Source: Chitinimonas sp. BJB300
Lineage (GTDB): Bacteria; Pseudomonadota; Gammaproteobacteria; Burkholderiales; Chitinimonadaceae
NCBI RefSeq assembly: GCF_002735695.1
Contig: NZ_PDZH01000015.1
Span: 1-49,998, forward strand
Length of the DNA stretch: 49,998 bases
Direction of reading: 5' to 3'
The notes beneath the pieces were generated by a model. That model did not search any database. It was not told the DNA's origin and saw nothing but the letters and a program-made list of their open reading frames with translations. Every line of letters begins with the position of its first letter. Position 1 is the stretch's first letter. Of this stretch, positions 1 through 7,957 are shown in pieces. A program made the translations under genes and the position numbers.

Positions 1-92
1 CCACCTACCATCGCCGACAAGCCCGTTGCTGTCGCCGCGCCAAACGTGCTCAGCAAATAGTCGGTGTACAAATCGAGTTCTTTGTTCTTCAT
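1..92 (-). CDS. Transposase, N-terminal fragment (cut by window edge)
   Basis: This is the first ~30 codons of a minus-strand gene running off the left edge, starting at the ATG at 92-90 and reading MKNKELDLYTDYLLSTFGAA and onward. I recall this N-terminus from DDE transposases of the IS4/IS701 type, but the catalytic residues are outside the window, so the family is not certain. A 15-bp terminal repeat lies 21 bp upstream of the start codon (113-127), as expected for an insertion sequence whose transposase fills the element. The C-terminal end of what looks like the same transposase is found at the other edge (49880-49996). Confidence 0.7.
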   Translation of the reverse strand, partial: MKNKELDLYTDYLLSTFGAATATGLSAMVG

Positions 93-112
93 GGCGACAG
101 GTTATCGTATGC

Positions 113-127
113 ACTGCGTAACATCAG
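113..127. repeat. Right terminal inverted repeat of the left-edge IS
   Basis: ACTGCGTAACATCAG is the exact reverse complement of 49874-49888, which lies at the end of the transposase fragment at the right edge. It marks the transposase-upstream end of the left IS copy. The other end of this copy is outside the window, so a target duplication cannot be checked. Confidence 0.75.
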
Positions 128-223
128 CTAATTAGATGGGTATTTATTTATTTTCGGAATCTACGCGCTCAGTTTACCTGCGGACAAGCCTGGCGTACGC
201 CGCAGCTAAGGGATAGGCGTTAA

Positions 224-1156
<933 letters not shown>

Positions 1157-1314
1157 GCCTCCGCGCCGAGAGGGCAATTTATCCGGCATACCAAACAAAA
1201 AAATCATGCCGAGCCCTCCATTTCATCCAAGTACCAGGGCTAATCTGCAACATAAGCCTTATGAGCCGGTCCAAAAACCCAAGCCGAGCTATTGCGCTGC
1301 AGCATGCCTGCTGG

Positions 1315-1342
1315 TTGGGTCTGGCTCCAGCGCTGCTATAGT
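1315..1342 (+). promoter_or_regulatory. Likely sigma-70 promoter for the CBS-domain gene
   Basis: TTGGGT (1315-1320) and TATAGT (1337-1342) are separated by 16 bp and lie about 54 bp before the start codon at 1396. The fit is reasonable but rests on sequence alone. Confidence 0.4.
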
Positions 1343-1395
1343 GGCTTCATGTCTCAGTTCAAAGCAGTCCTGACTACGAATGGAGAAAGTGCAGC

Positions 1396-1827
1396 ATGAA
1401 AACCGCCCAGCAACTTATGCAGGAAAAGGCTCGCCCCGGTATCTTTACGGTGCCGCCTGACGCCACGGTCTACCAAGCACTGCAACTCATGGCCGAAAAA
1501 GACATCGGTGCCGTGCTTGTGATGGAAGGGGAGCGTCTGCTCGGGATTTTTTCGGAACGTGACTATGCCCGCAAAGTGGTTCTGCAGGGCAAGACATCAG
1601 CAGGCACACCGATTGTCGACATCATGACCAAGCGGGTCATCGTAGCGAGACCAAACCAGACAGTGGATCAGTGCATGGCCATCATGTCGGAAAAACGCTT
1701 CCGCCATCTACCCGTATGTGAAGGCGACCACGTACTCGGGGTGCTGTCCATTACAGACCTTGTCCGCGAGCAGATCGCTGAACAAAAATTTCTGATTGAA
1801 CAATTGGAACATTACATCCACGGCTAG
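1396..1827 (+). CDS. Two-CBS-domain protein
   Basis: A 143-aa protein made of two CBS domains (about residues 8-65 and 74-130) and nothing else. CBS pairs bind adenine nucleotides or similar ligands and usually regulate a partner protein. Visible family features are DIGAVLVMEGERLLGIFSERDYARKV cut at its core (IGAVLV, GIFSERDYA) in the first repeat and RFRHLPV with GVLSITDLV in the second. GGAGAAAG upstream supports the ATG. It is a single-gene unit between its own promoter and a terminator at 1851-1878. The regulated partner cannot be told from the neighbours. Confidence 0.9.
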   Translation: MKTAQQLMQEKARPGIFTVPPDATVYQALQLMAEKDIGAVLVMEGERLLGIFSERDYARKVVLQGKTSAGTPIVDIMTKRVIVARPNQTVDQCMAIMSEKRFRHLPVCEGDHVLGVLSITDLVREQIAEQKFLIEQLEHYIHG

Positions 1828-1850
1828 ACTCGCCAACCTTCTATCTTGTA

Positions 1851-1878
1851 AGCCGGCCTATGTGCTGGCTTTTTCTTT
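1851..1878 (+). terminator. Intrinsic terminator after the CBS-domain gene
   Basis: AGCCGGC and GCTGGCT form a 7-bp stem (one G-U pair) with a six-base loop, followed by TTTTCTTTT. It lies 24 bp after the stop codon. Confidence 0.75.
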
Positions 1879-1883
1879 TCCCA

Positions 1884-2027
1884 AGAACCTGCTTTCGATC
1901 TATCGCGAGCAGTCGTCAGCAGGGTGAAGCACAGCGCAAAAACCGAAATGTACATAGGTACATGAGGATTTTGAGCTGCGCATGAGCCCTGATCTCGGCT
2001 GCGCAGTAAGCGCCGTAGACAGGTTCC
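1884..2027. repeat. Palindromic intergenic element, type A copy 1
   Basis: 144 bp, beginning AGAACCTGCTTTCGATC and ending GTAGACAGGTTCC, so the ends are inverted copies of each other. Its centre is the hairpin ATGTAC-ATAG-GTACAT. It matches type A copies at 17913-18055 and 33484-33626 over their whole length, with scattered differences; this copy is the most diverged. It carries no open reading frame and fills the gap between a terminator and the next gene. Confidence 0.85.
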
Positions 2028-2097
2028 AAGTAGTCTGAATCAGGATGTCATAAAGCCCTATCCAGACCTCATCGACAATTACCCACTACCCCATCCT

Positions 2098-2742
2098 ATG
2101 CCCACCGTGTGGATTTTCGACCTGGATAATACCTTGCATGATGCCGAGCCCTATATCTTTCCAGAGATGAACAGGCTGATGAGCAACTATATGGTGCAAC
2201 ACACCGGGTTAAGCCAGGCCGAGGCCGATGTACTGCGTATACTTTATTGGCAACGCTACGGTACTACGTTGTCCGGTTTGTTACGACATCACAGCGTGAA
2301 GGCCGAACACTTCCTGTACCACACGCACCAGTTTCCCAACCTGCAACAACAGCTACGACCCATGCGTGCCCTGCACGCCGTATTACGCCAACTGGCAGGC
2401 CGTAAGATTCTGTTCACCAATGCACCGGAAGCCTATGCACGCGCTGTCCTGCATGGCTTACGCATCACTCACTACTTCGATGGACTGATTGCAATCCAGC
2501 ACACGGACTTTCGCCCCAAGCCCCATTTCGCTGGCTACCGCCACCTGTTGCAACGCTACAAGATAGATCCACGCGATTGCGTCATGGTAGAAGACACCCG
2601 CAATAACCTATATACAGCCAAGCGACTTGGCATGCGCACGGTATGGCTAAATCCAAAGCCACGGCAAAGCGCCATCGTTGATTTGGCCTTACATCAGTTA
2701 AGTGAACTGCCCAATGCGGCAAAACAGCGAGGCTGGCTTTAA
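2098..2742 (+). CDS. HAD-superfamily pyrimidine 5'-nucleotidase
   Basis: 214 aa. Motif I is FDLDNTL at the N-terminus (catalytic Asp pair), motif II is LFTNA near residue 101, the conserved Lys lies in FRPKPHF near 141, and motif IV is VMVEDTRNNL near 163-172. This pattern, with a helical cap between motifs I and II, fits the pyrimidine 5'-nucleotidase branch (SDT1/TIGR01993 type), which dephosphorylates nucleoside monophosphates. Substrate is inferred from family only. The ATG has no obvious Shine-Dalgarno sequence, but FDLDNT near the N-terminus fixes the start within a few codons. It appears monocistronic. Confidence 0.88.
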   Translation: MPTVWIFDLDNTLHDAEPYIFPEMNRLMSNYMVQHTGLSQAEADVLRILYWQRYGTTLSGLLRHHSVKAEHFLYHTHQFPNLQQQLRPMRALHAVLRQLAGRKILFTNAPEAYARAVLHGLRITHYFDGLIAIQHTDFRPKPHFAGYRHLLQRYKIDPRDCVMVEDTRNNLYTAKRLGMRTVWLNPKPRQSAIVDLALHQLSELPNAAKQRGWL

Positions 2743-2821
2743 TTTAATAACCAAAATCAAAAAATTACAGGAAAACACCCACTTCGCAGGAATAAAAGCC
2801 TTCGATAGAGTACAGTCACCG

Positions 2822-2850
2822 CCCTTGCCTAGAACGTAAGGGTGTTTTTT
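2822..2850 (+). terminator. Terminator-like hairpin in front of metN
   Basis: CCCTTGC (2822-2828) pairs with GTAAGGG (2836-2842), followed by TG and seven T residues. It ends only 26 bases before the chosen metN start and just before its ribosome-binding site. It may end transcription of the nucleotidase gene or act as an attenuator in the metNIQ leader. I do not recognise a known SAM or SAH riboswitch in the preceding 80 bases. Confidence 0.6.
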
Positions 2851-2875
2851 TACAGAATTGGAAAGTGGATATCCC

Positions 2876-3883
2876 GTGATCGCCCTTCATCATCTCAATA
2901 AGACCTATGAAGGCGATGGACGCCAAGTCATTGCACTGCGCGATATCAATCTTCAGATTGAGACAGGTGAAGTCTTTGGCATCATCGGCCGCTCCGGTGC
3001 GGGTAAAAGCACCCTGCTGCGCACGCTGAACCTGCTGGAGCGCCCCGACCAGGGGCAGGTACTGATTGATGGCCAGGATGCCACCTGTCTCGATACTGCG
3101 GGCTTACGTGTCTTGCGCCGTCAGGTCGGCATGGTGTTCCAGCACTTCAACTTGCTCAACCACCGCAGCGTAGCCAACAACATTCGTTTCCCATTGGAGC
3201 TAGCCGGGGCACTTTCCAAAACCGCGATCAATACACGGGTGGATGAGTTGCTTGAGTTGGTTGGCCTGCATGCCCAGCGCGAGCAATATCCATCCCAGCT
3301 TTCAGGCGGACAAAAGCAGCGCGTAGGCATTGCGCGAGCCCTCGCAAATCACCCCAAGCTGCTGTTATGCGATGAAGCAACCAGCGCGCTGGACCCGCAG
3401 ACTACTCAATCCATCCTGCAGCTCCTGCTCGACATCAATCGTCGCCTTGGTTTGACCATTGTTTTGATCACCCACGAAATGGCTGTTGTACGAGCAATAT
3501 GTGACCGGGTAGCTGTCATCGAAGGGGGCCAGATAGTTGAACGCGGCCCTGTGGCCGACGTATTCCTGCATCCACAACATGAAGCCACACGCAATATGGT
3601 GGCGGAAGACGGTCACGCGGCAACGCTCGACTTGGCTGGCAAGCTTGGGAATGTATCTGGGACGCTTCTACGCCTTACCTTCGTCGATGCAACAACCTAC
3701 GAACCGGTCATCGCCCAGATTGGCCAAGCGCTTGCTGCGCCAATGAGCATCTTGCAAGGCAGTGTGGGACGAATCAAAGACCGGCCTTATGGCCAATTGA
3801 TTGTGGGCTTCAACGGCGATGCCGAATTGGCAAAACGTGCATTTGAAGAACGCGGCGTACGCTGCGATGTGGTGACGGTATGA
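2876..3883 (+). CDS. metN: Methionine ABC transporter, ATP-binding protein
   Basis: ATPase of the D/L-methionine importer MetNIQ, acting at the inner face of the cytoplasmic membrane. At 335 aa from the GTG start it has Walker A GRSGAGKS (38-45), signature LSGGQKQ (142-148), Walker B LLLCDEA near 160 and a switch His in LITHEM. A C-terminal domain of about 75 residues matches the NIL domain, which in MetN binds methionine and inhibits transport when methionine is plentiful. I chose GTG at 2876 because it gives the usual family N-terminus and has GGAAAG upstream; a TTG at 2858 is also in frame. Its stop overlaps metI by four bases. Confidence 0.95.
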   Translation: MIALHHLNKTYEGDGRQVIALRDINLQIETGEVFGIIGRSGAGKSTLLRTLNLLERPDQGQVLIDGQDATCLDTAGLRVLRRQVGMVFQHFNLLNHRSVANNIRFPLELAGALSKTAINTRVDELLELVGLHAQREQYPSQLSGGQKQRVGIARALANHPKLLLCDEATSALDPQTTQSILQLLLDINRRLGLTIVLITHEMAVVRAICDRVAVIEGGQIVERGPVADVFLHPQHEATRNMVAEDGHAATLDLAGKLGNVSGTLLRLTFVDATTYEPVIAQIGQALAAPMSILQGSVGRIKDRPYGQLIVGFNGDAELAKRAFEERGVRCDVVTV

Positions 3884-4554
3884 ATGAGATTGGTTTTGAC
3901 TGGAGTGTAATCGACTGGGCTGATATCTGGCTGGCAACCCAGGACACACTCACAATGCTGGGCGTATCCCTCGGCTTCACCATTATCTTGGGCTTACCGC
4001 TCGGTGTATTGCTATACCTGCTGAGCCCTCGGCAGCTGATGGCCAACAAGCCTGCCTACAGTTTGCTGTCATTTGTGGTGAATGCGTTGCGTTCCCTGCC
4101 CTTTGTTATTTTGCTCATCATCCTGATACCCGTCACCGTCAAGCTGGTTGGCACCTCCATCGGCGTGGCAGGCGCGATTCCTCCACTCGTCGTTGGCGCG
4201 GCTCCCTTCTTTGCCCGCTTGGTGGAAGCCACCTTGCGCGAAGTCGATCGTGGCATTGTCGAAGCCAGCCAAGCCATGGGTGCCACGCTATGGCAAATCG
4301 TGACACGCGCCCTATTACCCGAAGCGTTGCCGGGCCTATTGGCGGCAACTACCGTCACAGCCGTCACACTGGTGTCCTACACCGCTATGTCGGGTGTAAT
4401 CGGCGGTGGCGGCCTGGGGGACTTGGCAATTCGCTTTGGTTACCAGCGTTTCCAAACCGAAGTGATGGTGGTAACCGTGCTGGCGCTATTGGCATTGGTT
4501 CAACTGCTGCAAATGACGGGTGACTGGTTGGTAAAGCGTGCAACGCGTAAATGA
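3880..4554 (+). CDS. metI: Methionine ABC transporter, permease
   Basis: 224-aa inner-membrane permease with about five hydrophobic segments. The coupling (EAA) loop is visible as VEASQAMGATLWQIV followed by LPEAL near residues 127-148, the site that docks MetN. The ATG overlaps the metN stop as ATGA, so the two are translationally coupled. The length and the ATPase/permease/binding protein order match the family. Confidence 0.95.
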   Translation: MNEIGFDWSVIDWADIWLATQDTLTMLGVSLGFTIILGLPLGVLLYLLSPRQLMANKPAYSLLSFVVNALRSLPFVILLIILIPVTVKLVGTSIGVAGAIPPLVVGAAPFFARLVEATLREVDRGIVEASQAMGATLWQIVTRALLPEALPGLLAATTVTAVTLVSYTAMSGVIGGGGLGDLAIRFGYQRFQTEVMVVTVLALLALVQLLQMTGDWLVKRATRK

Positions 4555-4629
4555 ATTTAAACCGGTGCGTAGGCTATGTGCGCCACCGGGCTCCCCAACG
4601 CATCCATAAATACAAACAAGGCTTGAATC

Positions 4630-5409
4630 ATGCAACGTTTCAAATCACTCTTAATCGCAGCCGCTGGGTTTGCCGCTCTGTCTGCCCAGGCTGAAAAACT
4701 AACCGTGGCAGCCACCGCCGTTCCCCACGCCGAGATACTCGCGTTTATCAAACCCACTCTGGCCAAACAAGGGGTGGAATTGGATGTGAAGGTCTTTACC
4801 GACTATGTTCAGCCCAATGTGCAACTGGCTGAAAAACGCGTCGATGCCAATTACTTTCAGACCAAGCCCTATCTGAGTGAATTCAACAAAAATCGCGGCA
4901 CCAGCCTGTTACCTGGATTGGCAGTCCATCTGGAACCATTCGGGGCTTATTCGAAGAAGGTGAAGTCGATTACTGAGCTACAGGAAGGCGCAACAATCGC
5001 CATCCCGAATGACCCTTCCAATGCCGGCCGGGCCTTTATTTTGCTAGCTAAACATAAGGTCATTACGCTGAAAAACCCCACCAACATTCTTTCAACAGCG
5101 AAAGACGTGATTGGCAATCCGAAGAAATTAAAATTCAAGGAATTGGAAGCGGCGACGCTACCACGCGTGCTAGATCAGGTCGATATCGCCATGATTAATG
5201 CAAACTACGCACTGGAAGCCAAGCTCGTCCCCGCCAAAGATGCGTTGGTGATTGAGGATGCCAATTCGCCCTATGCGAACTATGTGGTAACCCGTGCCGA
5301 CAATGCGAACACACCGGTCATCAAGAAGCTGACCGCCGCACTCAGCTCGCCTGAGGTTAAAAAATTCATTACAGACAAATACAAAGGCGCAGTGGTCGCG
5401 GCCTTCTAA
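4630..5409 (+). CDS. metQ: Methionine-binding protein MetQ, non-lipoprotein form
   Basis: 259-aa substrate-binding protein of the NlpA/MetQ family. The mature part starts EKLTVAATAVPHAEIL and contains YVQPN, YFQTKPYL and AIPNDPSN, all family-typical. The signal peptide ends SAQA (residue 21), a signal peptidase I site. No lipobox cysteine is present, although E. coli MetQ is a lipoprotein, so this protein is predicted to be free in the periplasm. It lies 75 bp after metI in the same operon. Substrate specificity for methionine, rather than another amino acid, rests on the metN NIL domain and the operon. Confidence 0.92.
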   Translation: MQRFKSLLIAAAGFAALSAQAEKLTVAATAVPHAEILAFIKPTLAKQGVELDVKVFTDYVQPNVQLAEKRVDANYFQTKPYLSEFNKNRGTSLLPGLAVHLEPFGAYSKKVKSITELQEGATIAIPNDPSNAGRAFILLAKHKVITLKNPTNILSTAKDVIGNPKKLKFKELEAATLPRVLDQVDIAMINANYALEAKLVPAKDALVIEDANSPYANYVVTRADNANTPVIKKLTAALSSPEVKKFITDKYKGAVVAAF

Positions 5410-5449
5410 CAATCTGTTCAATGTCTGTGACTATCATGCTTTAGTACTT

Positions 5450-5595
5450 GTTTACGATCTTATTACGCAACTCAGGGTGCAGGTGCTACTCGATAGCCCC
5501 TGCAAAGGGGGCGAAATGCTAAGGTGCTTTGCACCAAGAAGTTCGCAGCCTCATGTACTACTTAGTCCCACCACGCCTTTGCGTGGCTTTTTTTT
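5450..5595 (+). ncRNA. Candidate small RNA or structured 3' UTR with terminator
   Basis: Between metQ and the QueD-like gene there is no plausible ORF but three hairpins in a row: CCCC-TGCAAA-GGGG (5497-5510), GGTGC-TTT-GCACC (5523-5535) and CCACGC-CTTT-GCGTGG (5571-5586), the last followed by C and eight T residues. The layout fits an independently transcribed sRNA or the processed 3' end of the met operon mRNA. I do not match it to a named RNA family and see no clear promoter, so the 5' limit is a guess. Confidence 0.35.
5571..5595 (+). terminator. Strong intrinsic terminator after metNIQ
   Basis: Perfect 6-bp stem CCACGC/GCGTGG with a CTTT loop, followed by CTTTTTTTT. This is the best intrinsic terminator in the first 6 kb. 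Confidence 0.85.
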
Positions 5596-5640
5596 GTATG
5601 GATGGCACAATTGGGGCCATTACTACGTAGACCATCGCTA

Positions 5641-6243
5641 ATGCTAATCCGCAAGCTATTCAAGTTCGAGAATGCGCACATCGTGCGCAATTGCAGCAGT
5701 GACCGCTGCCGCTATTCCATCCACGGCCACAGCTACAAGGTGGAAGTACTGCTGGAAGCCGATGCGCTCGATCACGGCCAGATGGTGTACGACTTCGGTC
5801 TGATGAAAGGCACCATCCGCGACATAATTGATGCCTTCGATCACGCTATCTGCTTTTGGGATAAAGACGAATCTGATTATATCGCCTGGGCAAAACGCTA
5901 TTCAGCTCGTTGGATTTCGATGCCGGTGTCCCCCTCCGCCGAGCAATTCTCGCGCATGTTTTTTGTCATCATTGATGCCATCCTGCAAAACACCCGCATG
6001 GCCAATGGAGAACAAGGCGTGACCCTACATTCCGTCATCGCGCACGAAACCGAAACCGGCTATGCACAATGCTTTCGGGCCGATGCGTATAACCCGCGCA
6101 TGGGTACCATACAGCTAACGGATGTGATGTTCTCCGATCAATGTCGAGCCGAATGGAAAGACCCCAGCATGTATCAGAAGCTGCTTCGGAATGAGCCTTT
6201 CGTGAACAGTGCGCTACCGCTGCAAGTAACGCCGACTCCATGA
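5641..6243 (+). CDS. 6-carboxytetrahydropterin synthase family protein (QueD-like)
   Basis: 200 aa, longer than the ~120-aa E. coli QueD, which makes 6-carboxytetrahydropterin for queuosine synthesis. Zinc and catalytic features are present: FENAH near the start, Cys residues in NCSSDRC, the HGHSY pair, DHAICF and the HETETGYA segment. About 60 extra C-terminal residues have no function I can name. The ATG at 5641 gives the standard N-terminus (MLIRKLFKFENAH); an upstream in-frame ATG at 5602 lies only six bases after a terminator and is unlikely. No other queuosine gene is nearby. It ends three bases from the convergent VanZ-like gene. Confidence 0.8.
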   Translation: MLIRKLFKFENAHIVRNCSSDRCRYSIHGHSYKVEVLLEADALDHGQMVYDFGLMKGTIRDIIDAFDHAICFWDKDESDYIAWAKRYSARWISMPVSPSAEQFSRMFFVIIDAILQNTRMANGEQGVTLHSVIAHETETGYAQCFRADAYNPRMGTIQLTDVMFSDQCRAEWKDPSMYQKLLRNEPFVNSALPLQVTPTP

Positions 6244-6246
6244 CTG

Positions 6247-7407
6247 CTAGCTGCTAACAACCGTGGGCTGCGCAGAGCGACGCCAGTCATGTGCAATCCG
6301 CCAGATAAGGTAAACCGTAGCCAGCCAGGGCCAGACTTCCGACAACGTCTGGGTCAGGCCATTGAAATCCCGCAAGTGGCCATAGCTCCATTTGAATAGG
6401 CTAGCCATGCTGTGGCTGGAAGCAGTCAACGGCCAGAAGGCTTCAACCAATTGTGCCAGCCCCAATGACACCAAGGCAGCCATCATCTGCCAGCGCCTTT
6501 TCAGCTTCAATAACACGGCCAGTAACGCCCATGCAACCAATGCCCCAATCAAGACATTCAGATTGAACCATGCCAAAAATTCCGTGGGCTTCAGCAACAT
6601 ACCTGCAAAGAGCACTTTGATCAGCAGAGACAACACTACCAAAGCTGCAATCGCCCTCACCGCATAGCGCCGCTGAGCAAGCGTACCCACCAAGATCAGG
6701 GTCACCGCCAATAAACTCAGCATCACCCCCAGAATCTCCAGACCACGCAAAAATAGCAATGCATCTGCAATCGGAGAAACCCACGGCTGGGGAATACCTT
6801 CCGGCTTTACCACTACGCCAAATAAAGGTACCGCTGGATTTAATTGGGTCAACAACCACAGTACTAACACCGTCAAACCAAAGTCAGTCAATGCACCCTC
6901 AGCAAACCAGCGCTGCCTGAGCACATACCACGCACGGACAATCAACAGCTTGGTCGTTATCCCAGCTAATAAAGCGCCACAAAGCGCACCTACTGAGTTG
7001 TAAAGAATATCGAGATTAGACGCGACACGGTCTGGTAGGAATTGTTGCGTAAACTCAATGCCAGTAGATAATGCCGCCCCAAACAAGAGCGCTAATAAGG
7101 GTGCATACCAACGACAGCGAAAAGTTATCGCCCAAGCATACCCCAGAGGGAGATAAGCCAGCCAATTCAGACTGTTATCGGCAATAGTATGGTAATAAGG
7201 CAGCGGATAAATCAGGAAAGCCAGAATTGGCTCACCCATATAACGCCAACCGGTAAACGGGTAAAGGCTTGTCACCAGTATGACTGCGTGCCAAGCCAGC
7301 AGAAAGTGTCTACCTAACCACGAAGGTACGCTTGCACGCGCAAGATAGGAGATTGGCAATTGGCCACGCATGGCGCCAAGCTTATCACGAGCAACCTTAA
7401 CGCTCAT
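6247..7407 (-). CDS. VanZ-like domain membrane protein
   Basis: A protein of about 386 aa with roughly ten hydrophobic segments. The N-terminal ~140 residues match the VanZ-like fold: a first helix with SLYPFTGW, then DNSLNWLAYLPLGYAW, and GIEFTQQFLPDRVASNLDILYNSVGALCG cut at EFTQQFLP and DILYN. The remaining two thirds are further membrane helices of unknown role. VanZ was named for teicoplanin resistance, but most members have no known function and resistance should not be inferred. The start is uncertain: ATG at 7407 is used here; ATG at 7371 and TTG at 7416 are alternatives. The first two lie just after a long hairpin that probably ends hns transcription. Confidence 0.8.
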   Translation of the reverse strand: MSVKVARDKLGAMRGQLPISYLARASVPSWLGRHFLLAWHAVILVTSLYPFTGWRYMGEPILAFLIYPLPYYHTIADNSLNWLAYLPLGYAWAITFRCRWYAPLLALLFGAALSTGIEFTQQFLPDRVASNLDILYNSVGALCGALLAGITTKLLIVRAWYVLRQRWFAEGALTDFGLTVLVLWLLTQLNPAVPLFGVVVKPEGIPQPWVSPIADALLFLRGLEILGVMLSLLAVTLILVGTLAQRRYAVRAIAALVVLSLLIKVLFAGMLLKPTEFLAWFNLNVLIGALVAWALLAVLLKLKRRWQMMAALVSLGLAQLVEAFWPLTASSHSMASLFKWSYGHLRDFNGLTQTLSEVWPWLATVYLIWRIAHDWRRSAQPTVVSS

Positions 7408-7423
7408 CACCAACAAGTAAGCT

Positions 7424-7472
7424 GCACCAAAGCTAAAAAGGAAGCACTAGGCTTCCTTTTTAGCTTTGGTGC
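7424..7472. terminator. 22-bp perfect hairpin, bidirectional terminator
   Basis: The arms 7424-7445 and 7451-7472 are exact reverse complements of 22 bp with a five-base loop (ACTAG). The stem includes an A-run and the matching T-run, so it can end transcription on either strand. It lies eight bases beyond the H-NS stop codon and is therefore mainly the hns terminator. The VanZ-like gene starts just beyond it. Confidence 0.85.
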
Positions 7473-7480
7473 GCTGCGAA

Positions 7481-7810
7481 TTAAACGCGCAGGGCGTCAA
7501 TACTTCCGCCGCTAGCCAAATGATCGGCTACCCACTGTGGCTTACGGCCACGGCCAGTCCAAGTCTGCTCTGGATTAGCGGGATTCTTGAATTGGGCGGC
7601 GACTGGGCCACGCTTAACAGAAACGCGCTTATTGGCCGAACCTTCAGCACCCAACAGCTCAGAGAGGCTAAAGCCACGATCAGCAGCAAGCTTTTGCAAA
7701 TCAGCAATTGCCTTTTGCTTATCTTCAACCTTGCGGCGAGCAATCTCACGGCCAAGGTTCTTTTCCAATTCATACAGTTGCGGCAGGTTTAAACCAGACA
7801 GATCTACCAT
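7481..7810 (-). CDS. H-NS family nucleoid-associated protein
   Basis: 109 aa. The N-terminal half is a coiled-coil oligomerisation region (LYELEKNLGREIARRKVED and onward), and the C-terminal half carries the AT-hook-like DNA-binding loop TWTGRGRKPQWV. This is the betaproteobacterial H-NS/BpH3/MvaT-like architecture that silences AT-rich, often foreign, DNA. The ATG is preceded by GAGAATC on the minus strand, a weak ribosome-binding site. It is followed by a strong terminator, so it is likely expressed alone or at the end of a transcript from the GTPase gene. Confidence 0.93.
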   Translation of the reverse strand: MVDLSGLNLPQLYELEKNLGREIARRKVEDKQKAIADLQKLAADRGFSLSELLGAEGSANKRVSVKRGPVAAQFKNPANPEQTWTGRGRKPQWVADHLASGGSIDALRV

Positions 7811-7957
7811 TTTTCGATTCTCCAGAAGCGGGATTTGGAATTATATGTTTTGAAACACGTTGCACTAATTATGCAACGTAGTGTTACTTCAAATCAACCC
7901 GCTTACCAATAAAAAATACGGCAATCAAGTTAATTATGACAAGGTAATTTGATTTTT

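Noticed and set aside
1884-2027. CRISPR array from the dispersed repeats
   Set aside because: The repeat copies are kilobases apart, ~143 bp long and palindromic, with no spacers; no cas gene is present.
2743-2821. Known SAM riboswitch in the metN leader
   Set aside because: None of the SAM-I, SAM-II or SAH conserved cores is visible, so only an unnamed attenuator is suggested.
5596-5640. preQ1 riboswitch before the QueD-like gene
   Set aside because: Only 45 bases lie between the terminator and the start codon, and no preQ1-I, -II or -III consensus is recognisable.
6247-7407. Glycopeptide resistance from the VanZ-like gene
   Set aside because: The VanZ-like domain is widespread without resistance function, and no van cluster is present.
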